In this document: piece by piece, positions 25,166 to 36,779 of the stretch
Layout of the letters: each line of letters opens with the position of its first letter
How positions within the stretch are numbered: position 1 is the stretch's first letter
Assembly: GCA_963930775.1 (NCBI GenBank)
Contig: OZ005705.1
Span: 1,798,001-1,862,000, forward strand
DNA length: 64,000 nt
DNA from: Cliona cf. orientalis
Taxonomy: Eukaryota; Porifera; Demospongiae; Clionaida; Clionaidae
Direction: 5' to 3'
Program-made: the position numbers and the translations under genes
The notes under the pieces: generated by a model
Told to the model about the DNA's origin: nothing
The model's database searches: none
The model's input: the letters and a program-made list of their open reading frames with translations, nothing else

Positions 25166-28100
25166 AAATAAAGCAAGCTACATCGACTTGATTGGTTGAC
25201 CCATGAACACATTAAGAGCTTGTTGGTACCTTAGCTTCTTGCTATGAGTAACATTGTAGACATGAACATAATATGTGTGGTGGACTAGGAAAAGGGGTCA
25301 TTTGGGATTGCGCGTTCTTTTCGAGAAAATCGCGTTTAAAGTTTAAGTATTGTTGCTGCATGAGTATTGGCACTAATTTCGCGAAACGCGATTTTAATCG
25401 GATATACCGCGCACTGTCCACACTACAGTTGGCGCGCGCCGTATAGGACCGTTCTTTCGGGGGTCAAAGGTCACGCAGGGGGCCCACGTGGCCTCTGTGC
25501 GCATGCGTGGAATATATGTAGTGTGCTTTAATTAGAAATTGTTGTGTATTTTTAATGCTGGCAAGCAGCTGATGTTAGTAATGGCAGCAGAACATGCAGA
25601 ACCTGGATCAGAGCTGGAAACAGACCTGTTTCTCTTCGAGCAGGAGTATTTTTCGGCTAGGCTAAACGACAGCGGCGACTCGGAATCAGACGAAAATGAT
25701 CAAAATGAGGATGAATGTACAGACGATGGCGATTCTCAGGTTAGCCCTACTGACTTGGAAAGTATGACTGACGTGCGTGAGCTGGATAAAAATGAAATAA
25801 AAGAGATTCAGCAGTTTAACGCCACAACCTGTGGCTGTACTAAGAAAAATGGTTCGCCATGTAGTGATTATTTCACTGTGGAAGAACTTTCTGAGCTAAG
25901 GATGCAAATGAGTGAGCTTGAAAATGATCACTTGGACTTAGTCATACTTAGTCAAATCCATGCTCATCATTTCACGAATGAATTGGTTGGACACCGACGT
26001 ATAGACACACGAGAAAGAGTTCGTGAATACACCACATTTTTTTACCACGGCCGTTCAATATGCTTAAAAACATTTTTATTTATTCATAGTATTGGGAAGA
26101 AGCGTTTCAGAAACTTGCTAAAGCATTACCAGTTGAATGGTGTGTCCCCTCGAGTACATGGAAACGTGAAGCGTCGTCCATGGAATGCAGCCTCATTTCC
26201 CGACAAGGAAAGAGCCGTCACATTTATCAAGAACTTTGCAGAGGCTCATGCTCTTCCCTTGCCTGGACGAATGCCCAAATTTTATGACTACAGCATCATG
26301 TTACTGCCATCAGATGTTTCTAAGGCTTCTGTGCATCGAGAGTATGTAACAGCAACAAAAAAGCTGGAGGAAACAATCCAGAAATCGGTCAGATGTTTCG
26401 GGTATCGCGAGTTTTGCAGGCTGTGGTCAGAAGTTCTTCCCTACATTCGTGTTATGCCACCAGCTGATGACCTATGTCCTACTTGCCAGGACAACGCTTC
26501 ACTCATACTTAAATCAGCTAATCTTAGTGAGGATGAAAAATCTCAAAGGCTACAAATAGCGGAAAAGCACCTCGAGTGTGCCAAAAAGCAACGAAACTAC
26601 TACAGAGAGCAGGTACACTTAAGTCAAGAGAGGGTCAAAACATTACCAGACAACCAGGGTAACCCTGATTCATTGGCAATATCATTAGCATACAGCTTTG
26701 ACCATGCACAACAAGTGCATTATCCAAGTAATCCCCAACAACCAGGCCCTTTGTTTTTTAAAACACCTAGGAAGTGTGGTATTTTCGGTGTTTGTTCTGA
26801 GGGGCGCAACACACAAGTAAATTACCTCATAGATGAATCTCAGTCTTGTGGCAAAGGTGCCAACAGTATCGTTAGTATGGTGCACCACTACTTGTGTAAT
26901 TTTACCCATGGTGAAGAAGAGCTCTGTCTCCACGCAGATAACTGCGTAGGCCAGAACAAAAATAACACAATGGTCTGGTATCTTGCTTGGAGAGTGATCA
27001 CTGACCGAAGCAAAGCATGCGAGTTAAGCTTCATGATACCAGGTCATACTCGATTTAGTCCAGATCGCTTCTTCGGACTGATTAAAAGGAGATTCAGGAG
27101 ATCTAAAGTATCGTCACTTTCCCAAATTGCAGAAGTTGTAGAGAGCTCAACAACAGGGGGACAAAATCAAGCATACATCATTGGTGAGGAAAGTACAAGA
27201 CCATTTGCCTACTACAATTGGTCTGACTTCCTTTCAGATTTCTTTACAACTATACCACACATTACATCATACTATCATTTTCGATGTAAGTCTGAGCATC
27301 CTGGTATTGTCTTTGTGCGTGAGTTTGCAGATAGCGAGGAGAAGGAGGTCACAGTTCTCAAGCATAATGTTGATAAAGATGCTCTTCCGTCGCAGATGAT
27401 GCCTTCAGGTCTATCGCTAGACAGGCAGTGGTACTTATATGAACAAATTCGGCAGTATTGTGATGAAGAGTACCGAGACGTAACTTGTCCTCACCCTAGA
27501 GCACAGAAGCATTCACACACCCAGGATGAGGATGAAAGTCCACCCACAAAACGTTCCAAGCGTCTCTGTTCTCACTGTCGAATGCCTGGCCACACTAAGA
27601 CCAAGAAAGGTGTTATTACATGCCCTAAACTAATACAAGAAACTACGAAGTGAACCATATGCACTATTGCTACTTAGTTTGCTTTTCTCATTGAATTATG
27701 TGTACATTGAATTCTGAATCAGTGTATTTGTACCCTTAAACTAGCTTCAGATGTTATAAATTTTGGGTTCCTAATAATTTAGTGGTTGAGGAAGCTAATG
27801 CATGCAAAAAGTCATTTTTTGTCTTGGGATCCCAAATGACCCCTTTTCCTAGTCCGCCACACATATTATATTTGTACATGCACAGTTACTAAAGAATATC
27901 TTCCTTTCATGCAATTTACACGCCAAAATGAATGGACATAACTTGTACATTAATTCTTGCACTGCTACAAGACAAGTCTATTCAGCATCGACTGAATCAC
28001 ACTAGTGCATCATCTCAGCTACAGCTAACTAGGCAAACCATGCTCACTTGTAATCTGTGGCTTTGGTCTAATTCCCGTGAGGTCCTGGGACCAGAACGAG

Positions 28101-29897
28101 GGTACAGATCCTCGCAGCTGGATGTAGGAGGTGTAGCGTCCGTTGGGGTGGAGGTTGGATGTGGCGTCGTGGACAATCTGCTCCGTTTCTACCTCGTTGG
28201 CCACCTGCCCCTCATCGTTAGAGCCTCGTTTGAGGAACCGTGTCCCGGCAAACTCCTTAGAGCGACGGGCAATCATGGTGAGATAGATAGGACGACCATA
28301 GACAGAGATGTCTAGGCAATGCTAAGCTCAGGAATATAGGTAGTGGCATGCAATAACTATTGTTTGCCACATGGGTGTTTCGCTTAGTTCTACACTGAGT
28401 ACCCCCTGTATTAACACCTTTATACTAATGGGTCATAAGTGTCAAGTGTAAAGGTAATTACGCCATTATCCTATAAGTTTTAAACCAAGCAATGGATGCT
28501 GAATGGCCCCATTGTATCTATTTAAATCACTGACACAAGTCTAGCATTTCAAACGTGAGTGCATACCAATGATATGACAAGCTATTTAAGTAGTTCAGAT
28601 GTATGCGTGAAAGTACGTGTAAGGATACTGTACTGCCCAACAAAGCCGTAGATGATGTGCAGTAGCCACTTGGAGTGAACGGCTCCCTCAAATCCACTCA
28701 GCATGTGGTCGTTCCAGACGAACATGCGGCATGAAGCGGGGGAGGGGCCCTGGCTAGTCCGCATCTGGCACTGAAGGGACAGGGTCAGGTCATAGGAGTA
28801 GCTGAAGTAAAAGTTGCTGGACAAGTCAACATTCTGGAACACCTTCAAATACCTGCACGATCAAAAATATGAATTCATCGACACATAATTATTCCAAAGC
28901 TAACTGAATTTCACTTTTATTTAAGTACACAGGAGATATAAGAAGGCATAGTTCATGATAGAATTCTTTTTACTACTATAATATTATATTTTTTTTCTCT
29001 CTGGGTAATTCTGTTGCTGGTATTAGTGACTCACTTTGATTCATCCGGGTGGGTGGGTTTGGAGCCCGGTGAATTCAAGGAGTAGATCATAGTGTCCTCA
29101 ATCTTGTATACAGTGTGACCACCAATCGTTGCAACCCTGCAAAAAACGAATAGTTGTAACTGAAGCTGACGCGTAAAACAATTACATCATATCAAGAGAT
29201 TACACTCTTACAGTCCTCAGGCTCAATCCCAGCTTCCCAATATTGCACACTATAATATTACTTAACTATTGTACTTCAACAATACTATTAACATTACAAA
29301 AAAGTTAGGATTATGTCAGCCATAGGGTATTAAGAAGGAAATTAAGTATAAATTACTATACTGCAACTCACGGTTTTCTTTTGGTGATGAGTACAATATA
29401 GTAACCCTCAAGGAATCGAATGAATCCAATAATCCCAAATGCCGACGCCACCTGCTTCAGCCCATGAGCTTTATACCTGTTGGCTGAGCACTTGTTTCCA
29501 TCGTCGAGCATTATCAGCAGATCCTTGATCTCCTTCTCTGTGTACTCACCGCCGATCTCCTCCACCACCAGCTTGGGGTTAGTGCCAGAGGGAGGGCTAC
29601 GGGACAGCTTCAGAAGACGACAGCTGGTGCCATCATTTGTAGACCCTACTACATATAGCCACTGCAAATTATGGAAAGTGTGTGCATATGAGGGTAAAAG
29701 AAATCCATGCATCTTGTATCATAGAAAAGCTTGCACTGACAGAGCAGGGAAGTCAATGGAAGTGCTCTGCTTTATTCTCATTAATTATTTTCGTAGCTTA
29801 GCTATCTTACCATTCTTGTTTCGTAGACGGCCACCCTTTGAATGGAGGCGGGAAGGGGCCTCAGAGAGAGACATCTGGGCTCGTTCAAGTCACTCAT
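22431..29897 (-). CDS. FIG4: FIG4 SAC-domain phosphoinositide 5-phosphatase
   Basis: About 876 residues, close to the roughly 900 typical of FIG4. Exons: 29897-29811, 29661-29372, 29136-29035, 28852-28629, 28311-28048, 25101-24870, 24812-24696, 24630-24427, 24228-24062, 23993-23790, 23526-23367, 23199-23137, 23066-22824, 22704-22431; phases close exactly. FIG4 removes the 5-phosphate of PI(3,5)P2 and works with PIKfyve and VAC14 on endolysosomal membranes. Visible signatures: [53 protein letters not shown], and the catalytic P-loop NCVDCLDRT (CX5R[T/S], cysteine near residue 463), then the diagnostic [11 protein letters not shown]. The acidic C-terminal third is variable, as in orthologues. 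The donor at 22824 (AAAG|GTTGGA) is weak but keeps phase. The 2.9 kb intron 28047-25102 contains a DNA transposon. The ATG at 29897 gives MSDLNEP; in-frame upstream ATGs exist. Confidence 0.95.
25123..25155. repeat. (GA)n microsatellite
   Basis: GA dinucleotide run in the FIG4 intron, just upstream (in coding sense) of the exon starting at 25101; it reads as a CT tract on the FIG4 strand, next to the acceptor. Confidence 0.85.
25273..27864 (+). mobile_element. DNA transposon with 36-bp terminal inverted repeats
   Basis: The ends 25273-25308 and 27829-27864 are 36-base inverted repeats with one mismatch, core GGACTAGGAAAAGGGGTCAT. The 2.6 kb between them carries one long transposase-like frame (25581-27653). 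It lies antisense in a FIG4 intron. The flanks are AT-rich and palindromic (ATAATAT / ATATTATA), so the target duplication cannot be set. Near-identical ends and an open frame point to a recent insertion. Confidence 0.85.
25581..27653 (+). CDS. Transposase-like protein, DNCxGQNKN family
   Basis: About 690 residues without introns. The N-terminus is acidic and is followed by a small Cys cluster ([11 protein letters not shown]). A middle region precedes [10 protein letters not shown]. The core contains [40 protein letters not shown] and [15 protein letters not shown], three conserved Asp positions compatible with a DDE/RNase-H-like fold. The C-terminus is a zinc-knuckle-like [19 protein letters not shown]. 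This combination recurs in many animal genomes as a transposon-derived family, which I associate with DUF7869-type proteins from memory. The start at 25581 (MAAEHAEPG) is preferred; another ATG lies three codons upstream. The element's inverted repeats frame the gene, so it should be a mobile-element protein rather than a host gene. Confidence 0.75.
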   Translation: MAAEHAEPGSELETDLFLFEQEYFSARLNDSGDSESDENDQNEDECTDDGDSQVSPTDLESMTDVRELDKNEIKEIQQFNATTCGCTKKNGSPCSDYFTVEELSELRMQMSELENDHLDLVILSQIHAHHFTNELVGHRRIDTRERVREYTTFFYHGRSICLKTFLFIHSIGKKRFRNLLKHYQLNGVSPRVHGNVKRRPWNAASFPDKERAVTFIKNFAEAHALPLPGRMPKFYDYSIMLLPSDVSKASVHREYVTATKKLEETIQKSVRCFGYREFCRLWSEVLPYIRVMPPADDLCPTCQDNASLILKSANLSEDEKSQRLQIAEKHLECAKKQRNYYREQVHLSQERVKTLPDNQGNPDSLAISLAYSFDHAQQVHYPSNPQQPGPLFFKTPRKCGIFGVCSEGRNTQVNYLIDESQSCGKGANSIVSMVHHYLCNFTHGEEELCLHADNCVGQNKNNTMVWYLAWRVITDRSKACELSFMIPGHTRFSPDRFFGLIKRRFRRSKVSSLSQIAEVVESSTTGGQNQAYIIGEESTRPFAYYNWSDFLSDFFTTIPHITSYYHFRCKSEHPGIVFVREFADSEEKEVTVLKHNVDKDALPSQMMPSGLSLDRQWYLYEQIRQYCDEEYRDVTCPHPRAQKHSHTQDEDESPPTKRSKRLCSHCRMPGHTKTKKGVITCPKLIQETTK

Positions 29898-30105
29898 TCT
29901 TGAGCAGTCATCGACTACAGAGCAGTGAGAGGTCATGGGAGGTGTTGTTGTGTGACCCCGCCCCCTCATTATCGAGCATGCGCAGTAGAAGAGAGCGTGA
30001 CACGAATTTGTTTCCAATTAGAGCGCACTATAAGATTTTCGCCTTCTCGTGGAAGAGCAGGTGGTATTTGCGACGGCCTAGCTGACCACTCACCAAGTAA
30101 AAATC
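29898..30105. promoter_or_regulatory. Bidirectional promoter, FIG4 / SCAF4-8
   Basis: Only 208 bp separate the FIG4 and SCAF start codons, which point away from each other. The interval includes GACCCCGCCCCCTCAT, a GC-box-like word, and GCATGCGCAG. No TATA box is obvious. Inferred from gene geometry. Confidence 0.6.
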
Positions 30106-31285
30106 ATGGAGGCTGTGACCAACTTTCGAAGTGAGGTATGTGGATAGGTTTGGGCATAGTTTTTGACCAGAAAATAATTTTGAATCGTGAAAAACGTACA
30201 TGTGATATATGATGACGTTTCATGTCGATCTACAGCTGAATGCAATCGTGAACAGCAAGCTCCCCGTCTCCAGAGCTAAAATGGCCTCCATTACAAAGTT
30301 GGCCATCAAAGCCCAAAAGGTACAAGATATTAAAAATTCCATTTTTACGAGGTCATTGGAAATTAATTTTTACCGTAGTACTATCTACTGCATATTCGAG
30401 TTGACAATACATGTATCGATCGCATATTTTTTCTCTCCAGTATTACAAGCACATTGTAATGAATGTTGAGAAATTCATCTCAAAGGTAATGAAACAGTAT
30501 TTAGGCTTCGTTTTGTTGATAATTTGCAAACCCATTTTGTATGCTCAGCTAGTTAATTGGAAGATATTGACACCCTCGAGTATTTAATAACCTCCCAACC
30601 ACTTTTTTTCCATTTTTACAGTGTGCTCCGGAGTACAAGGTGCCAGGTCTCTATGTGATCGACTCCATCGTGAGACAGTCTCGGCACCAGTTCGGTCAAG
30701 ACAAGGACCTCTACGGTCCAAGGTTCAGCAAAAATTTTGAAAAGACATTCCGTAATCTTTTCATCTGTCCCCCCGACGATCAGGTACACTGTAACATGAT
30801 AACAAGTACACTACCTACCTCTGATTTTATCTGTATGAATATTATCTCATTCAGCCGAAAGTGATCAGAGTGCTAAATCTTTGGCAAAAGAACGGTGTAT
30901 TCCCTCCGGAAGTTATTCAACCAATCCTCTCCATGGCCCCTGCTCCAGGTGCACAATAATACAGCTTTTTGCTTCTGCATATCTTTGATTTTGTATTTGT
31001 ATATTGCAGTGACATCTTCAGGGTCCTCTTCCGGTATTGTTCCTCCGCCAGTGAGCAAGATGAACAGTGATGGTGCCAAGGGACCAGTTGGACTGGATGG
31101 GGAGGATGTGAAGGGAGGGGAAGGAGGAGCAGGGGTCGCAGGTTCACTCGACCTCGACTCAGCCAGCGCCATCATTCAGCAGCAGCAGGCACAGATCCAG
31201 GCTCTGCTACAGCAACAGCATCAGCTACAGAACCAGGCCAACAGCATACTGGCCCCAGCTCTACAGGTGGGACCTCTCCCTCCCC

Positions 31286-31374
<89 letters not shown>

Positions 31375-34300
31375 CACACACATACACACGTACATGCACA
31401 CACATACTCCCACAAACACTCACAAAATAGTGACCTGTGGATAACCACACTCAGATCAGATTCACGCACCTTATCAGTGTTTACACAATGCCCCACATAC
31501 ATGCTTATGTGTGTACAAAAATACAATACTCTAAGCATAATACCCCAATAAATGTATATCCTTTGACTACATTCTTCTCATCGTTACTCTCCCTCCTCTC
31601 GTCTCCAGGCTCTGATTGGTCAGCACTCACAGCCGCAGTCGTCGGTGGACCAAGGTGGTGTCGGAGGTGCTGGTAGTAACGTAGGTCCCGCTCAAGTCGA
31701 GACACTTGCAACTCTTCTCCACCAAGCCCAACAGCTGCAGCAGCTCCAGGCCCTCCAGCAGCAGGTGGTCGTGAGTAATGGGAATCCCCCTCCTCCTCCT
31801 CCCCCGGCTGCCATGAGCAACCAGAGCCTACACTCTGCCGGGGACCAGCCAGTGTTTAATAAGGTGAGTGCGATTACTAGGGGCTGCCAGAAACTATCTC
31901 CTTTTTTTATTGGAAATTTTTTTTACACCATTTTGATTGAGTCTGGGAAAGTTGTAATTATTATGGTTGGTGATTTTTGTATGCTTTGGGAACTGCTTTG
32001 GGTCTTGAATTTGGGTAGTAGCTGCCTGTAATGATAACTGTGCTCTTACACTAAAGTGTATTAAAGAGGATCCTAGCTTTCTCGATGATGAACCTTAACA
32101 TGCTTGTCATTTTATATGTCAATTTACAAAACCAAATCTGAAGAGGTAATTCCTTTACTTTGTTGGCAACTCTGGACAATAATACAAGGATTAACAAAGG
32201 ATTTCCAATTGCTAGTTCCTCAGTCGGGGAAAAGCAGATGTACCGTAGTTAATTGAATATAACGCATGATCCAATTTAACGCAAGAAATTAGCATTTTAC
32301 AAAATTAATTCTCATAACGTTTATATATGAGCAATTGACGACCTTTACCAGAAAAACGTGCGTTTTTCCATGCGTTTTATTAGATTAAGTATGGCTCCAA
32401 TACTGTATATAGTACTAAGAAATTATAGTGCTACAGTGATGTGTGACGTCCATTGTTGTTCATCTGCAGGCACTTCTCGATGACTTTGACTACAGTGACG
32501 ATGATGAGGAGACTGTGGACAGGAAGCTGCCCGGCCAGGGGGAGGGGCTTCAGCTTCAACCACCAGACCTACAGCAACAGCAGGATAGTAACCCTTCTGC
32601 CAGGTATAAGGGGAGAGAGGGGGGAGAAAATTTTAATCAGGGTTCTCCACAGCTTCTTCAAGTCAATGTGGTAGTGTTTGAAAGTTTAAAATAAAATAAG
32701 CCACTTCAAAGGAATATTAATATGGACGGACCTGTGTGGTGCAACACCGCTCGAATGTGTTAAAAGCTCCCCTTGCTACTGTCACTCTACATGTAATGTG
32801 TCAGTGTATCGTTTTCATAGCTAACATGTTGACTTACATGTACATATACCGGTATGTTCTGTGATGGCTTCTGAGCCATACCAAGGGTTCTACAATGTAA
32901 TTTTTTTTTTTAAATTTATGTTATTGGTGTCCCATTTGCTTTCACTCTTTCTCTGCAGTGACTCCTCCACCCAGGCTGCCCTGAGCATCCTGGACCAGCT
33001 CAACGAACAATTTCACATGCGACAGGCTGGTCTAGCCAACGCTGGCTTTGCCAAGTCAGATCCCTCCGAGGTTATCCCAGGAGCAGCAGGCATTGGTCCA
33101 CTGCCTTCATCCACTGTGGATGCAATGAGACAACAGCGGCGTCACTCTTCTCCTCCCCCTCTCCCCCCTCCCGGTCCCCCTCCTCCTCCTCCCTCCTCTT
33201 CTCTTCACGGTCAAATTCCACCACCGAATTCCTTTCAGCAGCCACCACCTCAACAGCAGCAGCAACAGGCTCCTCCCCCTGCCCCTCTCTCTATGCATCC
33301 CTCGGCCCCTGGACCTCTAGGAATGCGCCCCCCACCTCCTCCACACTCACAACAACACGGACACCCTCACTCCTACCCACCCCCACCGCTCCCCCCTGCA
33401 CCAGCCTCACATCTGCACGGTCACGGGCATCCCCCCGGGGGGCCCCCAGGAGGCCCACGTCACCCTCATCCTCACCATGGTGGATTGCCCCCTCCTCCTC
33501 CTCCCCCTCCCCCTGGCCCCGGCGGCGGCGGCCGCCAGATGCCCCCTCCCCCTGGGGATTGGCGTAATCGCCCCCCTCCACCTCCACCCCCTCACTATCC
33601 TCCTCCCCCTCCCCATCCTGGGCCACCCCACAGACGTTCTCCCTCTCCTCCCCCTCCTAGGATGAGGCGAAATCGATTCCACTCTCCACCACCGGGACCT
33701 CATGGGCGTGGCCGCTCCCCAAGCCCACCTCATAGGAGGTTTGTTGCAGTGATATACTATAGATGTGGGATTTCAAGCAGAACGATAGAAAAATTAATGG
33801 GTACATGTTTTGTAAGCACATACATTCATCCAGTTTTTAATAGGCTATTAGTCTACCGTGCAGACTATATGCAAGGGCTTTATAAGTTTATAAGTACACA
33901 GCCAACCAATATTAACTATACTTTGTTGATAGTGATCATGCTACAGCTATATAATAATATGGTGTGGTAATGGACCACAAGAAGCAGTTGGGCTCGAAGC
34001 CCGTGATTAGTGTTTCATAATTACTTCCTTTATGTGTGCTTCACTGGTAGGCACTCTGGTGGCTTCTGGCACGAGAGAGACAGAGAAAGAGATAGAGAGA
34101 GAGACCGTGACAGAGACAGGGATAGAGACCGAGAGAGAGACAGAGAGAGGGAGAGGGATCGGTGGTCCCCTCGACGAAGATCACGATCTCCTCACTTCAG
34201 GGACAGGGATAGGCGACGCTCCAGGTCCAACTCACCATCTCACCGGTCACCACGGCGATGGGTGACTCCACCCCTCACTGCTGAAGAGAAGGAGAGACAA

Positions 34301-36543
34301 AAGAAGGGAATTCCCCCAACTAAGGACAAATTTTGCACTGGTATAACAATCCATAGTCCAATGGTCATCTAGCATTATTTATTGAATTTGCTATACATCA
34401 TGTCTAGTATGCACGACAACAATCTGGATGGGCCATCTTGCTAAAACAGTGAAACAGGCTCAGATCATGGGAGCGTTTGAAGACTTTGGCCTTGTCAAAT
34501 CCGTTGATGTATGCTGCCTAAAAAAATTGATAGTTTGTGATATGTTATCAGTATGGCATTTTTTGGATGAACTGTGATTGATGCTATTATGTTTGTGTGT
34601 ACTCTGCAGTTGGTTCAGGCTCGTGGCTGTGCCTATATAGTGATGGTACACCGTGCCGATGCAGTGAGAGCTCTCAACACACTCAAGGACCTCAAGCTCA
34701 ATGGGAACACATGCAAGGTGAAGCTACGCTCTCAGGCAGATACTATATTCTTTGCCGTTACAATATATAGTATGCTACGATCGCAGTTCTTTGTATCTCT
34801 CCCTCCCTCCCTCCCTTTCTCCCTCTCTCTCTCCCTCTCTCTCATTCACTGACTCTCTTACTCTCCTCCCAACCTTCTCAGCTTGCCTGGGCCCCAGGTA
34901 GAGGTGTGAAGGGAGCGATATTCAAGGACTACTGGGAACTGGCTTCTGGTGCATCCTATATCCCCTGGGACAAGATTCCCAGTGAGAAAGAGCTTGAGAA
35001 ACTATCAGACGGAGGATGGATTGTTCCTGAAACCTGCCCACCAGGCATGAAACCACCAGAAATAAAACGTGAGCAATCTTTAAGTTTTCAATACCAGTGT
35101 ACTATATTGTTTCTAAAATATTGTGTAAAATTAATGATAATCAAATGTGGTATTCTCTTGATTTGGAGTGTATGTTGACAATTTTTTTATCTCTTCTTTC
35201 AGTTCCAGCCCCTCCTCCTCCTGTTGACTCTCAGTCTGCCATGCCTCTGACTAAGGTGTCAGGTCCTCCAGTCCCCATGCCTCTCACTCCTGTATCAGCA
35301 CCCCCTAACGCCGTACCTGGACCTCCAATATCTACCACACCAATGTCGGGGGGAGCCCCTGGTGCCTCATTTCCTGGTCCCCCCGCTCCTCCTGCTATGC
35401 CTATCCCCCCTCCTGTGTCTGCTGGTCCACCAATGTCTATGCCTTCAGTATCTGGTGCTGGCCCCCCTCAGCCAGGTCCTGGCTTCCCAGCAGGTCCCCC
35501 CAATGCCCTCCCCCCGATGGCGCACCTCCCTCAAGCTCCCCATGGTCACCATGGCCCCCCTGGACCACCGCCCCCTGGAGGCTTCTCCTCTCAGCCAGGA
35601 CCTCCCCCTCCTCCTTTCAATCAACCACCTTTCCCTCACTCAGGTAAAAAAATCATTATGCACAATCGTGTACCACAAACCTGGAAATATTGTGTTATAA
35701 AAATTTTTTGTGTAATAAAATTAATTATTTCTAACTACAGGACCTCCCCGTCCAATGTTCCCCCCACCTCCCCCTCACACTCTTCCCCCTGGACCCGGTG
35801 GCATGGTTAGTGGAGGAGGCGGGGCTCATATGAATGCTCCGCCCCCTGCTCCTGTGATGAGTCAGCAACCGAATCAACCAGTGCCTACCACTATGCACCC
35901 CACTCCTCTCCTTTCACCTGTTGAACACTCTCCTCCTCCTCCTGCTCTCTCCTCCAGTGCTCCGATGCAGCCACCACCGTTTCAAGCACCACCTGTCGTT
36001 GCTTCCTCTGTACCTCCTCCTCATGACCAGCCCGTTCCGCTAGCTTTCCCGTCTCAGACGCGACCTGTCGAGCAGGTGATGCCAGTTGTATCGGGTGATG
36101 CAGCGACTGGACCTCCTCCAGAACCTCTTATGCCATCTACCCAGCCAACTCCCAAGCCTCTCATTCAACCTGTTCAACCAGTTGAGCCGGCTGCACCAGT
36201 TCCTGAACCACTCATCTCTTCTCCAATTAATGCACACCCTCCTATTTCTGAACCTATCCCTCTCTTTAGTAAAAATAATGGATTGGAGCACCCACCAGAA
36301 TCCGATGATAAAATGGAAGAAAGCTCGGACCAAGATGGCGGACAGATGCCGGCTGATGAGTCAATAGAGAGTGTGGAAATGGATGAAGGAGATGGCAAAG
36401 GGGAGGAGATTGGCATCGGTGATGGTGGTGAAGGTGATGAAGAGAAAAAAGAATCGAATGATGATGATATGCAACTTGATTCTCCATCTGCGAGTGAAGA
36501 AGAAAATATTATAGCTGAAACAACAGAACCTAATCAGACTTAA
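30106..36543 (+). CDS. SCAF4/8: SCAF4/SCAF8 CTD-interacting, RRM and SR-like protein
   Basis: About 1256 residues, in the range of human SCAF4/8. Exons: 30106-30135, 30236-30319, 30441-30485, 30622-30783, 30855-30948, 31010-31266, 31609-31863, 32470-32603, 32959-33738, 34051-34340, 34408-34508, 34610-34717, 34882-35068, 35203-35643, 35741-36543, all in phase. Nuclear protein that binds the phosphorylated CTD of RNA polymerase II; the vertebrate pair prevents early poly(A) site use. Residues 1-138 form the CTD-interacting domain (MEAVTNF, KVPGLYVIDSIVRQSRHQFG, RVLNLWQKNGVF). Glutamine- and proline-rich regions follow, then an RE/RD-repeat block from 34051-34340. The RRM (about 712-785) has TTIWMGHLAKTV and RGCAYIVMVHR, continuing to LAWAPGRGVK and the family's YIPWDKI. 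The last two exons are proline-rich with an acidic end. The intron after 31266 holds a 77-base TC run; the one after 31863 holds a MITE. Confidence 0.94.
31296..31372. repeat. (TC)n microsatellite after poly-C
   Basis: About 38 TC units follow a run of C starting 30 bases after the SCAF donor at 31267, then pass into CA repeats. It lies wholly within an intron. Confidence 0.92.
32241..32394. mobile_element. MITE, TACCGTAGTTAATTG family
   Basis: The left end TACCGTAGTTAATTGAATAT and the right-end complement (CCATACTTAATCTAATAAAA) both run into ACGCAT, giving inverted repeats of about 25 bases. The interior includes GACGACCTTTACC and AAACGTGCGTTTTT. Related copies lie inverted at 57225-57354 and, degraded, at 48500-48602. 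Intronic in SCAF. Confidence 0.8.
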
Positions 36544-36779
36544 AATATATAATATCTAGCTTCTTTTGATACATAATAATAATATTATATTGTTATAGAG
36601 CTTTTGTCTTTTGCGTTTGTATATCTGCATCTATAAAAGATAGTACGTTTCTTTGTTGCAACCACAAGTTGAATATCGTGTACATGTATATGTACTGTAC
36701 GTCATGTGTTGACGACCTTTACCTAGCATAGCGTGCGCGCGAACTTTGAACTCACGAGCATTTGCAGCTGCAGTTGAAG

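Noticed and set aside
29480..30085. 201-codon plus-strand frame over FIG4 exon 1-2 and the promoter
   Set aside because: Antisense shadow of FIG4 exons 1 and 2; no recognisable domain and low-complexity composition.
31172..31538. Minus-strand frames rich in Arg-Glu repeats
   Set aside because: Translation of the TC/GA microsatellite in a SCAF intron; no splice or homology support.
33291..33733. Antisense frames over the SCAF proline-rich exon
   Set aside because: Glycine/arginine-rich complement of proline codons; shadow.
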